A stretch of 64,000 nt of DNA from Myxococcus xanthus (GTDB lineage Bacteria; Myxococcota; Myxococcia; Myxococcales; Myxococcaceae): positions 1 through 64,000 of the forward strand of contig NZ_JABFNS010000023.1 in assembly GCF_013116825.1 (NCBI RefSeq), in the 5' to 3' direction. Below are positions 1 to 10,310 of this stretch, in pieces; the stretch's first letter is position 1, and each line of letters opens with the position of its first letter. The notes beneath the pieces are model-generated. The model did not search any database and had not been told where the DNA came from. It worked only from the letters and a program-made list of their open reading frames with translations. Position numbers and translations under genes: made by a program.

Positions 1-187
1 CCGCGGGGGCGGGGTGCTTCAGGACGGATTCAGTCTCAGGCATGACGCCTCCGGAGGTTGGGTGAGTACGCGCCGCATCGGGATGGGGGGCCGGGACCGT
101 AGCACGCGCGTTGTGACAGGCCCGTCAACGCCGCGCGGCTGGCCGCCGTGGGAGAGGGCTGCCCGCGATACCTTGCGAGGGGCCGGT

Positions 188-2185
188 ATGAGACACTCCC
201 TGCTCCCCATGGTCGAAGACCCCAACTCCGAGCGACAAGTCATTGGCGACCGCTACGTCCTGGAGCGGCGGCTGGCGGGCGGTGGCATGGGCACCATCTG
301 GGTGGCGTTGGACCCCAAGCTCCAGCGCCGCGTGGCCCTCAAGCTGATGGCGGCCCACTGCGCGCCCGCGCCCCTGGCTCGCCGGCAGTTCGAATGGGAA
401 GCGCAGGCGATTGCCCGCCTCCAGAATCCCCACGTCATCCAGGTCCACGACTGCGACCTCTCTGGCGAGACGCCCTACATCGTCATGGAGTGGCTGGTGG
501 GCGAGGACCTGGAGGCCCTGTTGAACCGCCGCGGCCGGCTGTCCCTGGCCATGGTGGAGCGGCTGGTGACGCAGACGGCCCGCGCGCTCACCGCCGCGCA
601 TGCCGCGGGCGTCATCCACCGCGACCTCAAGCCGGCCAACCTGTTCCTCGCGCGCACCGAGCATGGCGAACAGGTGAAGGTGTTGGACTTCGGTCTGGCG
701 CTGCTGATGTCGGGCGGCGCGGCCCGGCCGCATCCCGAGGAGGAGATGGCCGGCACGCCCCGGTACATGAGCCCCGAGCAGCTCCGGGGGCTGGCGCCGC
801 GGCTGGACCACCGCTGTGACCTCTGGGCGCTGGCCGTGGTGGCGTACCGCGCGCTGACGGGACAGCACCCGTTCCCCCTGGAGTCACTGCGGCAGATGCG
901 CCTGGGCAACGTGCCGCCGCCGCCCGCGACACCGTCCAGCCTGTCCCCGGAGCTGGGCCCGGAGGTGGACGCCTTCTTCGCGCGCGCCCTGGACGTGGAC
1001 CCCGCGCGCCGCTTCCAGTCCGCGCACGAGCAGGCCTCCGCCCTCACCAGCGCGGTGGACGCGGGCCGGCCGTCGCGCCCGGCGAAAATCCTGGTCGTCG
1101 ATGACGAGCCGGACATCGTCGTGCTGATGGAGCAGAGCTTCCGCAAGCAGATCCGCCGCTCCGTCTACCAGTTCCTCTTCGCCGCGGACGGCGAGGAGGC
1201 GCTGGAGGAGATGCGCCAGCATCCCGATATCGAAGTCGTCCTCTGCGACATCAACATGCCGCGCATGGATGGGCTGACGTTTCTGTCGCGCGTGGGGGAG
1301 ATCAGCTCGCTGACCCGGGTGGTCATCGTCTCCGCGTATGGCGACATGAACAACATCCGCACGGCGATGAACCGCGGCGCCTTCGACTTCATCACCAAGC
1401 CCATCGACTTCCCGGACCTGGAGGCCACGCTCGTCAAGACGCTGAAGCACGTGCGCGAGCTGCGCCGCACCGTGCGCTACACGGAGGAGAACGGCCTGCT
1501 GCGCATGTTCGTCCCGGGCGCGGTGCTGGAGCGCCTGCCGCCGTTGCTCCAGGGCTCGGACGCCATGGCGGGCGAGTGGGTGGACGGCACGGTGGTGTTC
1601 ATCGACGTGGATGCCTTCACGCCGGTGCTGCACCAGGAGGCGCCGCCGGAGTCCCTGCGCCGGCTCAACGCCAACTTCGAGGCCATTGTCCCGGAGTTGC
1701 TCGCGCGCGGCGGCATCGTGGACAAGTTCATGGGGGACGCGGTGATGGCCGTCTTCCGAGGCCCCGGGCACGTGGACCTGGCGCTGGAGGCCTGTCACGC
1801 CATCCACCGGCAACTGGGCGCGCTGGCGTCGCGTGGCGGCGAGGGCGCACCGTACGCGCATGGCGTCTGCGTGGGCCTGGATTCGGGCGACCTGGTGGCC
1901 GGCAGCGTGGGGGCGAAGGCCTCCGGCCGGCTGGACTTCACGGTGCTGGGGGACGTGGTGAACACCGCGGCGCGGCTGGCGGCGAGGGCCGGGCGTGGGC
2001 AGGTGCTGCTCAGCGGCCGGGCCCAGGCGCGTGCGGCGTCTCGCTTCCGCCTGCAGCCCGTGGAGACGGGCCTCTTCGAACTGGCCAGCGACGAGGGCCA
2101 TGGCTCGCCGGACCCCGGCGACGCGACCGGCTTCCTGGCGCCGGATGCGGCGCCAGAAGACCGGGGAACCACGCAGGGCGGCTGA
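188..2185 (+). CDS. Ser/Thr kinase - receiver - class III adenylate cyclase fusion
   Basis: One 665-residue cytoplasmic protein joins three signalling modules. An N-terminal Hanks-type kinase (about residues 20-285) has the glycine loop GGGMG, Lys52, HRDLKPAN with Asp146, and the DFG Asp167. A receiver domain (about 298-420) has the VVDDE acidic pocket, phospho-acceptor Asp354 in CDIN, and the ITKP lysine. A class III nucleotide cyclase (about 465-625) has metal aspartates 473 (FIDVDAF) and 517 (KFMGD) and the transition-state motif GDVVNTAAR. All three catalytic sets look intact, so it could phosphorylate proteins, accept a phosphoryl group from a histidine kinase and make cAMP. No membrane segment is seen. 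The frame is open further upstream; ATG 188 is chosen because kinase homology begins soon after it, and ATG 209 is also possible. It converges on the Hsp70-like gene across a strong hairpin. Confidence 0.88.
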   Translation: MRHSLLPMVEDPNSERQVIGDRYVLERRLAGGGMGTIWVALDPKLQRRVALKLMAAHCAPAPLARRQFEWEAQAIARLQNPHVIQVHDCDLSGETPYIVMEWLVGEDLEALLNRRGRLSLAMVERLVTQTARALTAAHAAGVIHRDLKPANLFLARTEHGEQVKVLDFGLALLMSGGAARPHPEEEMAGTPRYMSPEQLRGLAPRLDHRCDLWALAVVAYRALTGQHPFPLESLRQMRLGNVPPPPATPSSLSPELGPEVDAFFARALDVDPARRFQSAHEQASALTSAVDAGRPSRPAKILVVDDEPDIVVLMEQSFRKQIRRSVYQFLFAADGEEALEEMRQHPDIEVVLCDINMPRMDGLTFLSRVGEISSLTRVVIVSAYGDMNNIRTAMNRGAFDFITKPIDFPDLEATLVKTLKHVRELRRTVRYTEENGLLRMFVPGAVLERLPPLLQGSDAMAGEWVDGTVVFIDVDAFTPVLHQEAPPESLRRLNANFEAIVPELLARGGIVDKFMGDAVMAVFRGPGHVDLALEACHAIHRQLGALASRGGEGAPYAHGVCVGLDSGDLVAGSVGAKASGRLDFTVLGDVVNTAARLAARAGRGQVLLSGRAQARAASRFRLQPVETGLFELASDEGHGSPDPGDATGFLAPDAAPEDRGTTQGG

Positions 2186-2235
2186 GGGGCCGCGCTCGCT
2201 GTCCCGTGATGTGGGAGTCCGGGGCGGCCGAGGGC

Positions 2236-2264
2236 GCCCCGCTCCTGGCGCACGGGAGCGGGGC
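2236..2264. terminator. Hairpin between convergent genes
   Basis: A perfect 10-bp GC-rich stem (2236-2245 with 2255-2264) and a 9-nt loop lie between two convergent genes. No U-tract follows, as is common at high GC. It could act in both directions. Confidence 0.55.
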
Positions 2265-2276
2265 AGGGGACTTCAA

Positions 2277-3797
2277 TCAGGCATTGCTGACGCGCACCGT
2301 GGTCTTCATCTCGCGGCCGGACGCCGGGTCGCGGGCGCGCATGGTGAGGATGCCTTCCACGTTCACGTCGAAGGTGATCTCCACCTGCGCGGCGCCGGCG
2401 CGGCCGGGCTGGATGCCAGAGAAGGTGAACTCGCCCAGCATGTCGTTGCGGGCCACCAGCTCGTTGTCGCCCTGGAAGATGCGCACGGCGAGCTCGGTCT
2501 GGTTGTCCATGCTGGTGGTGGCCAGCAATTGCTTGGCGTTGGGGATGGACGCGTTGCGCGGGAAGACGGTGTGGAAGGCTCCGCCCGCCTTCTCCAGGCC
2601 AATGGCCATGGGAATCACGTCCAGGAGCTGGATGCGCAGGTTGGTGTCGTCCTGGAGCGAGTGCGCGTAGAGCGCGGCGCCGATGGCCACGGCCTCGTCC
2701 GGGTGCACGCCCTTGCTGGGCGGCTTGCCGAAGAACTTGGTGAGCCGGTCCTGGACGATGGGCATGCGCGTCTGGCCGCCCACGAGCATGACCTCGTCGA
2801 CGTCCTTGGTGGACAGTCCCGAGTCCACCAGCACGCGCGCCACCATCTGCAGGGTGCGGTCCACGAGCTGGTTGGTGAGCTGCTCCAGCATCTTCCGGCT
2901 GAACTTCATCTCGATGTTCAGGGGCTGGCCCTGGGACGTCATCGTGATGAAGGGGATGTTGAAGGGGACCTCCTCGCGCGCGGACAGGTCGATCTTCGTG
3001 CGCTCGGCCAGGTCCTTGATGCGCTGCATCGCCACGGGGTCCGTGGCGAGGTCGAGGCCCGTCTTCGCCGCGAAGTCCTTGAGGACGTGGTGGATGATGG
3101 CGTTGTCGAAGTCGATGCCGCCCAGGAAGACGTCACCGCCGGTGGCCTTCACCTCGAAGACGCGGTCGCGGATCTCGATGATGGAGACGTCGAAGGTGCC
3201 GCCGCCCAGGTCGTAGATGACGACCTTCTCCTTCAGCCCCTTGCCCACGCCGTAGGCCAGCGCCGCCGCGGTGGGCTCGTTGATGATGCGCACCACTTCC
3301 AGGTCGATGAGCTTGCCCGCGTCCTTCACCGACTGGCGCTGCCGGTCGTTGAAGTAGGCCGGCACCGTCACCACCGCCCGCTTGATGGGCATCTTCAGGT
3401 AGTTGGAGGCGACCTCGCGGATCTTCCCCAGGATCTTGGCGCTGATCTCCTGGAGGGCGAACTCCTTCTTGCCCACGTCCAGGATGACGTCGCTCTGCTT
3501 GCCGGGGCGCATGTTGTACGCCACGACCTGCTTCATCGTGTCGACGACTTCGCTGCCGAAGCCTCGGCCCACCAGTCGCTTGGAACCGTAGACGGTGTTG
3601 CGCGGGTTGAGCTGCCACTGGCGCTTGGCCTCGTAGCCGATGAGTTCGTTCCCCTTGTCGTCGATCGCGAAGATCGAGGGGATGGTGTACTCGCCGCCCT
3701 TGTAGGGGATGAGCTTGACGTTCCCGCTGTCCTCGACAATCGCCGCGCACGAGTTGGTCGTGCCGAGGTCGATGCCGATGATGGGCTCCTTGTGCAT
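2277..3797 (-). CDS. Hsp70/DnaK-like chaperone lacking the helical lid
   Basis: This 506-residue protein carries the complete actin-fold ATPase of Hsp70: GIDLGTTNS near the start, the adenosine-site region around NEPTAAALAYG, and GGGTFDVS. A linker of the DVIPMAIG type and the beta-sandwich substrate-binding subdomain follow. It stops right after the beta subdomain (VEGILTMRARD), about 100-130 residues short of an ordinary DnaK, so the C-terminal alpha-helical lid is missing. The stop is clean, with no continuing homology downstream, so this looks like a natural short form rather than a frameshift. The frame is open far upstream, but ATG 3797 is where Hsp70 homology begins. Myxobacteria have many DnaK paralogues (SglK and StkA are known motility examples); I cannot assign this one to either. 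It is divergent from the PrkA gene. Confidence 0.88.
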   Translation of the reverse strand: MHKEPIIGIDLGTTNSCAAIVEDSGNVKLIPYKGGEYTIPSIFAIDDKGNELIGYEAKRQWQLNPRNTVYGSKRLVGRGFGSEVVDTMKQVVAYNMRPGKQSDVILDVGKKEFALQEISAKILGKIREVASNYLKMPIKRAVVTVPAYFNDRQRQSVKDAGKLIDLEVVRIINEPTAAALAYGVGKGLKEKVVIYDLGGGTFDVSIIEIRDRVFEVKATGGDVFLGGIDFDNAIIHHVLKDFAAKTGLDLATDPVAMQRIKDLAERTKIDLSAREEVPFNIPFITMTSQGQPLNIEMKFSRKMLEQLTNQLVDRTLQMVARVLVDSGLSTKDVDEVMLVGGQTRMPIVQDRLTKFFGKPPSKGVHPDEAVAIGAALYAHSLQDDTNLRIQLLDVIPMAIGLEKAGGAFHTVFPRNASIPNAKQLLATTSMDNQTELAVRIFQGDNELVARNDMLGEFTFSGIQPGRAGAAQVEITFDVNVEGILTMRARDPASGREMKTTVRVSNA

Positions 3798-3933
3798 CTT
3801 GCTTGGACTCCGGGTGGGTAGGCCGCAGAGGAAGGAAAAGACCGTAGCGCACCCTCGCGCCGCGCGCGAGTTCACACACCGCGGCGTTTGCCGCTCCCCG
3901 GGAATGCGGACCTGGGCTCCCTGCTTCCCCTGG

Positions 3934-3953
3934 AGGGGGCCGTAGCGCCCCCT
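3934..3953. other. Hairpin and repeated box in divergent intergenic region
   Basis: The 273-bp region between the Hsp70-like and PrkA genes holds a perfect 7-bp stem with a 6-nt loop here. The 14-mer at 3940-3953 (CCGTAGCGCCCCCT) recurs with one mismatch at 3842-3855. A second inverted repeat, CTCGCG-N5-CGCGAG, lies at 3854-3870. These may be regulatory for either gene; no clear promoter was recognised. Confidence 0.3.
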
Positions 3954-4070
3954 GTGCCCGGCCGGTGGCCAGCAGCGCGTGCCCCAGCCGACAATGGCGT
4001 CCGGGGTGCTGGACATTGGTGACCCGGGCGGAAAACTTGGTGGTGGACGACGGACCAGAGGAGAGTCAAC

Positions 4071-6317
4071 TTGGACGCGAAGGGTTATCTGCAGGAAGTG
4101 GGCGCGCAGGTGAACGCCGACTTCGTCAAGAACCGGTCGATTCTCTCCTTCGAGGAGTATCTCTCCCTCTTCTTCAGCGACCCGAAGGGGCAGGCCCGCA
4201 ATGCGGCGCAGTACCTGCGGGACGTGATGGACCACTTCGGCACCACCACGGTGCCGCACCCCACGGGCACCATCCGGCGCTTCCAGGTCTTCGACGTGCC
4301 CGGCGGCGACCAGGACGACCGGGTGGCGGGCCAGGAGGAGGTGCAGAACGCCATCTACCGGTTGCTCGGCAACTTCGTGCGGGCCGGCCGTATCAACAAG
4401 CTCATCCTCCTGCACGGGCCCAATGGCAGCGCGAAGTCCACGCTCGTCAATGCCCTGAAGGAGGGCATGGAGACGTACTCGCGGCTGCCCCAGGGCGCGC
4501 TCTACCGGCTCGCCTGGGTGTTCCCGTCGGAGAAGCTCATCAAGGGCTCCATCGGCTTCGGCGAACGGGACTCCGCCAGTGGGGAGATGACCACCTTCGC
4601 GCACCTGGATGCGGAGTCCATTGACCTGCGCATGCCGTGCGAGCTGCGGGACCACCCGCTCTTCGCCGTCCCGCCCGGCGAGCGCCGCAAGCTGCTGGAG
4701 GCGGCGCTCAAGAAGAAGGGCCTGGGCAACGGGGATGGGGAGAGTGGCGACTTCATCCTGTCCGACTACGTGCGGGACGGCGAGCTGTGCTCCAAGTGCC
4801 GCCGCATCTACACCGCGCTGCTCAACTCCTACGGCGGGGACTGGCTGAAGGTGATGCGCCACGTCCAGGTGGAGCGCTTCTACGTGTCGCGCCGCTACCA
4901 GGTGGGCACGGTGACGGTGGAGCCGCAGATGAGCGTGGACGCCGTCGTCCAGCAGCTCACCGCGGACCGCACCCAGCTCAACGTGCCCGCGCCGCTGCAC
5001 AGCACGGTGCTCTTCGAGCCGCACGGCCCCCTGGTCCACGCCAACCGCGGCCTCATCGAGTACGCGGACCTGCTCAAGCGGCCCCTGGAGGCCTTCAAGT
5101 ACCTGCTGGGCTTCAGCGAGACGGGCGAGGTGCCGCTGGAGCCCTTCGTCCTCCAACTCGACGAGGTGCTCATCGCGTCGGCCAATGAGAAGCACCTCAA
5201 CGCCTTCAAGGAGCTGCCGGACTTCGCGTCCTTCAAGGGCCGCATCGAGCTGGTGCGCGTGCCCTACCTGCGCCGCTACCGTACCGAGCAGCAGATCTAC
5301 GACGCGCAGATCACCTCCACCACCGTGGGCAAGCACGTGGCGCCCCATGCCACGGAGCTGGCGGCCATGTGGGCGGTGCTCACCCGGCTGAAGAAGCCCA
5401 TTCCGGACCGCTACCCGCAGGACGTGAAGGAGCTCATCGACCAGGTGACGCCGGTGGAGAAGCTGCACCTCTACGAGGAGGGCGCGCCGCCGGACCGGCT
5501 GAGCCTTGCCAACACGAAGGAGCTGCGCAAGCTGCGCGAGGACCTGTTCACGGAGTCAGACGCGTACCCCAACTACGAGGGGCGCTCGGGCGCCAGCGCG
5601 CGCGAAATCAAGACGGCGCTCTTCAACGCCGCGCAGAACACCGACTACAAGTGCCTCAACGCGCTGGCGGTGCTGGAGGAGCTGTCCGCCATCTGCAAGG
5701 ACAAGAGCGTCTACGAGTTCCTCTTGCAGGAGGTGGTGGACGGCTACCACGACCATGACGCCTTCGTGCGGTTGGCGGAGGCGGAGTATCTGGACCGGGT
5801 GGACTCGGAGGTGCGCGAGTCCATGGGCCTGGTGTCGGAGGGGCAGTACCGCGAGCTGGTGGAGCGCTACATCCAGACCATCAGCCACTGGGTGCGCGGG
5901 GAGAAGATGCGCAACCGCGTCACCGGGGTGATGGAGGCGCCGGACGAGCAGCGCATGGTGGAGGTGGAAGCCATCATCATGCCGCGCGGCGAGGACGCCG
6001 CCGACTTCCGCCGGGGACTCATCGCCTCCATCGGCGCGCACCGGCTGGACAACCCGGACGCGGTCATGGACTACGGCCGCATCTTCCCGGACATGTTCAA
6101 GCGCCTGCGAGATCACTACTTCGAGGAGCGCAAGCGCGTGCTGCGCAAGAACAAGGAGAACGTCCTCAAGTATCTGTCCGAGGACCGCAACCAGCTCACC
6201 GCGCGCGAGCAGACGCAGGTGCAGAGCACGCTGAAGACGATGGCGGAGCGCTACGGCTACTGCGAGGCGTGCGCGAAGGACGCCATCCTCTTCCTGATGA
6301 AGAAGCGCTACGCGTGA
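4071..6317 (+). CDS. prkA: PrkA-family serine protein kinase (AAA+ type)
   Basis: The 748-residue product matches the PrkA/YeaG family, which has an N-terminal AAA+ domain and a C-terminal kinase-like region. The Walker A motif GPNGSAKST sits at about residues 116-124, and the N-terminal ~60 residues fit the PrkA N-domain. In Bacillus PrkA affects sporulation, and in enterics YeaG acts in starvation stress; a starvation role here is inference. The start is TTG 4071, preceded by an AGGAGAG ribosome-binding site. PrkA genes often sit with yeaH (DUF444) and spoVR, but neither is adjacent here; a hairpin and an unrelated protease gene follow. It is divergent from the Hsp70-like gene. Confidence 0.9.
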   Translation: MDAKGYLQEVGAQVNADFVKNRSILSFEEYLSLFFSDPKGQARNAAQYLRDVMDHFGTTTVPHPTGTIRRFQVFDVPGGDQDDRVAGQEEVQNAIYRLLGNFVRAGRINKLILLHGPNGSAKSTLVNALKEGMETYSRLPQGALYRLAWVFPSEKLIKGSIGFGERDSASGEMTTFAHLDAESIDLRMPCELRDHPLFAVPPGERRKLLEAALKKKGLGNGDGESGDFILSDYVRDGELCSKCRRIYTALLNSYGGDWLKVMRHVQVERFYVSRRYQVGTVTVEPQMSVDAVVQQLTADRTQLNVPAPLHSTVLFEPHGPLVHANRGLIEYADLLKRPLEAFKYLLGFSETGEVPLEPFVLQLDEVLIASANEKHLNAFKELPDFASFKGRIELVRVPYLRRYRTEQQIYDAQITSTTVGKHVAPHATELAAMWAVLTRLKKPIPDRYPQDVKELIDQVTPVEKLHLYEEGAPPDRLSLANTKELRKLREDLFTESDAYPNYEGRSGASAREIKTALFNAAQNTDYKCLNALAVLEELSAICKDKSVYEFLLQEVVDGYHDHDAFVRLAEAEYLDRVDSEVRESMGLVSEGQYRELVERYIQTISHWVRGEKMRNRVTGVMEAPDEQRMVEVEAIIMPRGEDAADFRRGLIASIGAHRLDNPDAVMDYGRIFPDMFKRLRDHYFEERKRVLRKNKENVLKYLSEDRNQLTAREQTQVQSTLKTMAERYGYCEACAKDAILFLMKKRYA

Positions 6318-6321
6318 CCGG

Positions 6322-6352
6322 GCAGGCGTCCGAGGCCCGCCTGGACGCCTGC
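6322..6352 (+). terminator. Hairpin after prkA
   Basis: A perfect 10-bp stem (GCAGGCGTCC with GGACGCCTGC) and an 11-nt loop begin 5 bp after the prkA stop. The hairpin lacks a U-run, so its termination activity is inferred from position and stem strength. Confidence 0.5.
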
Positions 6353-6439
6353 TTCCAAAGCCGGAAAGGGCTCGGGATGATGGGGGCTGCCAGGGAGTTG
6401 TACTGGCTGCATCCGTTTTCCCCCCAGACCGGAGAGTCG

Positions 6440-7318
6440 ATGACCCGCTTCCTCCTGGGCGCCCCCGCCCTGCTCGCCCTCGTGTCGTGCGCCGGTGCCC
6501 CGCCTCAACCGGCCGCCGCCACCCCCGCATCCCAGGTGGCGCCCGTCGTCGAGCGTGTCATCGCGGTGCCGGACGCGCCGCGCATGACGCGCAAGGAGCA
6601 GGTGCGGCGCATCCTCCCGCACAACGTGCGGCTGCAGCTGGCCTCGCAGGGCAGGGTGCGCAGCACGGCGTCGGGCGTGGTGGTGGGCGCCGAGCGGGAC
6701 GCGAACGGCGCCACGGTCGCCTGGGTGGTCACCAACGCACACGCGGTGGCCATGGACGGGCTGGAGGCTCCAGAGCTGCGCGTGCTGGTGGACCGCCGCG
6801 CGGAGTCGCTGGAGCACCGGGGCGAGGTGGTGGCGATGGGCGAGGTGCCTGATCTGGACCTCGCGCTGGTGCGCGTGCCGGGGCTGGACCTGCCCGCGGT
6901 GGAGCTGGCGGACGACGCGGAGCTGGAGCTGGGCGAGGACGTGGTGGTGGCCGCCTCGCCGTTCGGCCGCGCGCTCTCGCTCTCCGGCGGCATGCTGTCC
7001 CAGGTCGAGTGGGACAAGGCCTCCCAGCGCCCGAAGATGGTGAAGACGGACGCCCCCATCGGCTACGGGGCGTCGGGCGGCGGCATCTTCAGCCTGACGA
7101 CGGGCCGGCTGCTGGCCATCGTCGAGGGCTACCGCACCGCGAAGGTGGACTTCGAGGTGCAGGAGGAGAACTACAGCTTCGACGTGCCCATGCCCGGAGA
7201 GACGTTCGCCGCACCCAGCGCGAAGGTGCGCCACTTCCTCCAGGCCAAGGGCTTTGGCCGGCTGCTGGCGCGCAAGCCCATGACGGAAGGTGGCGTCGCA
7301 CACGCCGCCGGGCGTTAG
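6440..7318 (+). CDS. Trypsin-like serine protease lipoprotein
   Basis: The 292-residue precursor begins with a hydrophobic signal ending in the lipobox LVSC, so it is probably lipid-anchored in the envelope. A chymotrypsin-fold protease follows with the triad His in VTNAHAV, Asp in DLDLALV and Ser in GYGASGGGIF. No PDZ domain is present, unlike HtrA/DegP. The start ATG 6440 has GGAGAG just upstream and gives the signal peptide; the in-frame extension upstream is ignored. The substrate is unknown. It stands alone between prkA and the deaminase. Confidence 0.82.
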   Translation: MTRFLLGAPALLALVSCAGAPPQPAAATPASQVAPVVERVIAVPDAPRMTRKEQVRRILPHNVRLQLASQGRVRSTASGVVVGAERDANGATVAWVVTNAHAVAMDGLEAPELRVLVDRRAESLEHRGEVVAMGEVPDLDLALVRVPGLDLPAVELADDAELELGEDVVVAASPFGRALSLSGGMLSQVEWDKASQRPKMVKTDAPIGYGASGGGIFSLTTGRLLAIVEGYRTAKVDFEVQEENYSFDVPMPGETFAAPSAKVRHFLQAKGFGRLLARKPMTEGGVAHAAGR

Positions 7319-7412
7319 CCACTTCGCGCGGCGTCCCAGTCCTCCGGGCGGGCTGGCAGGAATCTCGACACCGCGCGCGAGCGGGGTACATCCGCCGGAC
7401 TGGAGGCGTGGG

Positions 7413-7865
7413 ATGGCCGGACGTGTCTCGTGGGATCAGTACTTCATGGACATCGCGACGCAGGTGGCCTCGCGCGCCACGTGTGATCGCAAGCACGTGG
7501 GCGCCGTCATCGTCCGGGGCAGGACCATCCTGTCCACAGGCTACAACGGCGCCATCCGCGGGCTGCCGCACTGCGATGACGTGGGCCACATGATGGAGAA
7601 CGGACACTGCGTGGCCACCGTCCACGCGGAGGCCAACGCCATCATCCAGGCCGCCACCAACGGCGTCAGCATCGACGGGGCGACCATCTACACCACCGCC
7701 TCGCCTTGCTGGCCGTGCTTCAAGCTGATCGCCAACGCGGGCCTGGTGCGCATCGTGTTCGGCGAGTTCTACCGGGACCCTCGCATCTTCGAGTACGCGG
7801 CCCGGCTGAAGCTGGACCTGGTGGGTCTGGGCGAAGCCGCCCGGCCTCCCGCCTCGGGTGCCTGA
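7413..7865 (+). CDS. Deoxycytidylate (dCMP) deaminase family protein
   Basis: The 150-residue protein has the zinc-dependent cytidine/dCMP deaminase fold: the catalytic signature HAEANAI and, 28 residues on, SPCWPCF supply the zinc ligands. Its length and the N-terminal SWDQYFMDIA region fit dCMP deaminases (dCMP to dUMP, for thymidylate synthesis) and the related ComEB proteins. The ATG 7413 is preceded by GGAGGCG. No dTMP-pathway gene is adjacent, so the substrate assignment rests on family resemblance. Confidence 0.8.
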   Translation: MAGRVSWDQYFMDIATQVASRATCDRKHVGAVIVRGRTILSTGYNGAIRGLPHCDDVGHMMENGHCVATVHAEANAIIQAATNGVSIDGATIYTTASPCWPCFKLIANAGLVRIVFGEFYRDPRIFEYAARLKLDLVGLGEAARPPASGA

Positions 7866-7947
7866 TCACCCCGCACCGCGGGGCAGTACGGGCATTTCCG
7901 CGCGGATCGCGCGGGCTCCTCAATCGTCACCTGAAAAACACTCGCGG

Positions 7948-7963
7948 GCGGACTTAAGTCCGC
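7948..7963. promoter_or_regulatory. Perfect 16-bp palindrome upstream of the nla6S-like gene
   Basis: GCGGACTTAAGTCCGC is perfectly self-complementary with no loop. It lies 83 bp after the deaminase stop and 50 bp before the proposed -35 of the next gene. Symmetry without a loop suggests a dimer-binding site rather than a terminator. Confidence 0.35.
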
Positions 7964-7995
7964 GCCGTGCATGGGGAATTTGCCACTTCCGGCAA

Positions 7996-8041
7996 GAATT
8001 ACCGACCCAGGGTTGACGATGTTGGAACGGCTCCCTAACTC
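7996..8041 (+). promoter_or_regulatory. Putative promoter and upstream box of the nla6S-like gene
   Basis: TTGACG (8013-8018), a 17-bp spacer and TAACTC (8036-8041) resemble a housekeeping promoter. The 14-mer GAATTACCGACCCA (7996-8009) just upstream recurs with two differences at 20004-20017, again next to a promoter-like sequence. Confidence 0.4.
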
Positions 8042-8116
8042 TTGGCTCCGGTTGGGCGGCGGCGGGGGTGGATCAGGGAAAATCCCGAGGAGTTCCAGTT
8101 GGTTACCTCGACAGCA

Positions 8117-8779
8117 ATGTCAAATAGTGCACCCTCTGTTGAGGCCGCGCCGCAGCCCGTCGTGGGCGCGGCCCGGTATCTGGCCGTCCCCACGCTGATG
8201 GACAGCCTGCTGCACGACGTCCGCAATCCGCTGAACGCGCTGGCCATCCACCTGGAGGTCCTGTCGGAGAAGCTGAAGGCGGAGACGGGGAGCGTGCCGC
8301 CGTCGCAGGAGAAGAACCTCAAGGCCATGCGCGATCAGATCCAGCGCGTGGACGGCATCCTGAAGCTGTTCAGCGACTTCGTCGTCTTCCGTGGCGGCGC
8401 GCCGGGCGTGGCGGACCTGTCGGAGGCCACGACGCGGGCGCTGGGCGTGCTGGGGCACGAGGGCCGCAAGCGCCGCGTCCAGGTCCAGGCGGCGGTGGAG
8501 GCGGGCGTCCAGGTCCGCCTGCAGGACACGTCGGAGCTGGGCTTCTTCCTCATCCAGGCGCTGCTGCGCGCCTTCCGCCGGGCGGAGAACGGCGGCTCGA
8601 TCCGCGTCACGGTGCGTGGGGACGAGGCGAGCGCGGTGCTGGAGGTCGAGGATTCGGCCGGCGCCTGCCCCGAGCCCCTGCCCGAAGCCGTGGCCGCGCT
8701 GCAGCTGCGCTGTTCACAGTTGGGCGTCGACCTGTACGTCCGGGCGGGGCTGTGCCGCCTGAGTTTCTCCCGCGCCTGA
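8117..8779 (+). CDS. nla6S: Atypical cytoplasmic histidine kinase, Nla6S type
   Basis: This soluble protein of about 220 residues has a clear dimerisation/phosphoacceptor segment: LLHDVRNPLNAL with the likely phospho-His33. The C-terminal half should be an ATPase domain, but the usual N, G1, F and G2 boxes are not recognisable; only ALLRAFRRA and VEDSAGA stand in for the N box and DxGxG. This matches the published description of Nla6S of Myxococcus xanthus, prototype of a histidine-kinase family with a divergent ATP-binding domain found in Cystobacterineae. The neighbouring NtrC-type activator supports the match. ATG 8117 is used; an in-frame TTG at 8099 is an alternative. The symbol comes from memory of the family and should be checked by alignment. 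Confidence 0.7.
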   Translation: MSNSAPSVEAAPQPVVGAARYLAVPTLMDSLLHDVRNPLNALAIHLEVLSEKLKAETGSVPPSQEKNLKAMRDQIQRVDGILKLFSDFVVFRGGAPGVADLSEATTRALGVLGHEGRKRRVQVQAAVEAGVQVRLQDTSELGFFLIQALLRAFRRAENGGSIRVTVRGDEASAVLEVEDSAGACPEPLPEAVAALQLRCSQLGVDLYVRAGLCRLSFSRA

Positions 8780-8858
8780 GTGTCTCATCTGGACGGGCCG
8801 GCTTCTGATTTCGAGTCACGACAACTTCGCGTCACGACGCAGTACGGGAGGTCTTCAC

Positions 8859-10310
<1,452 letters not shown>

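Noticed and set aside
1-187. An N-terminal extension of the kinase-cyclase protein from base 14
   Set aside because: The added residues are Arg/Gly-rich with no homology, and a better start lies at ATG 188 close to the kinase domain.
3798-5468. An in-frame upstream extension of the Hsp70-like gene
   Set aside because: The extension runs through the prkA gene on the other strand and has no Hsp70 homology; ATG 3797 starts exactly where homology begins.
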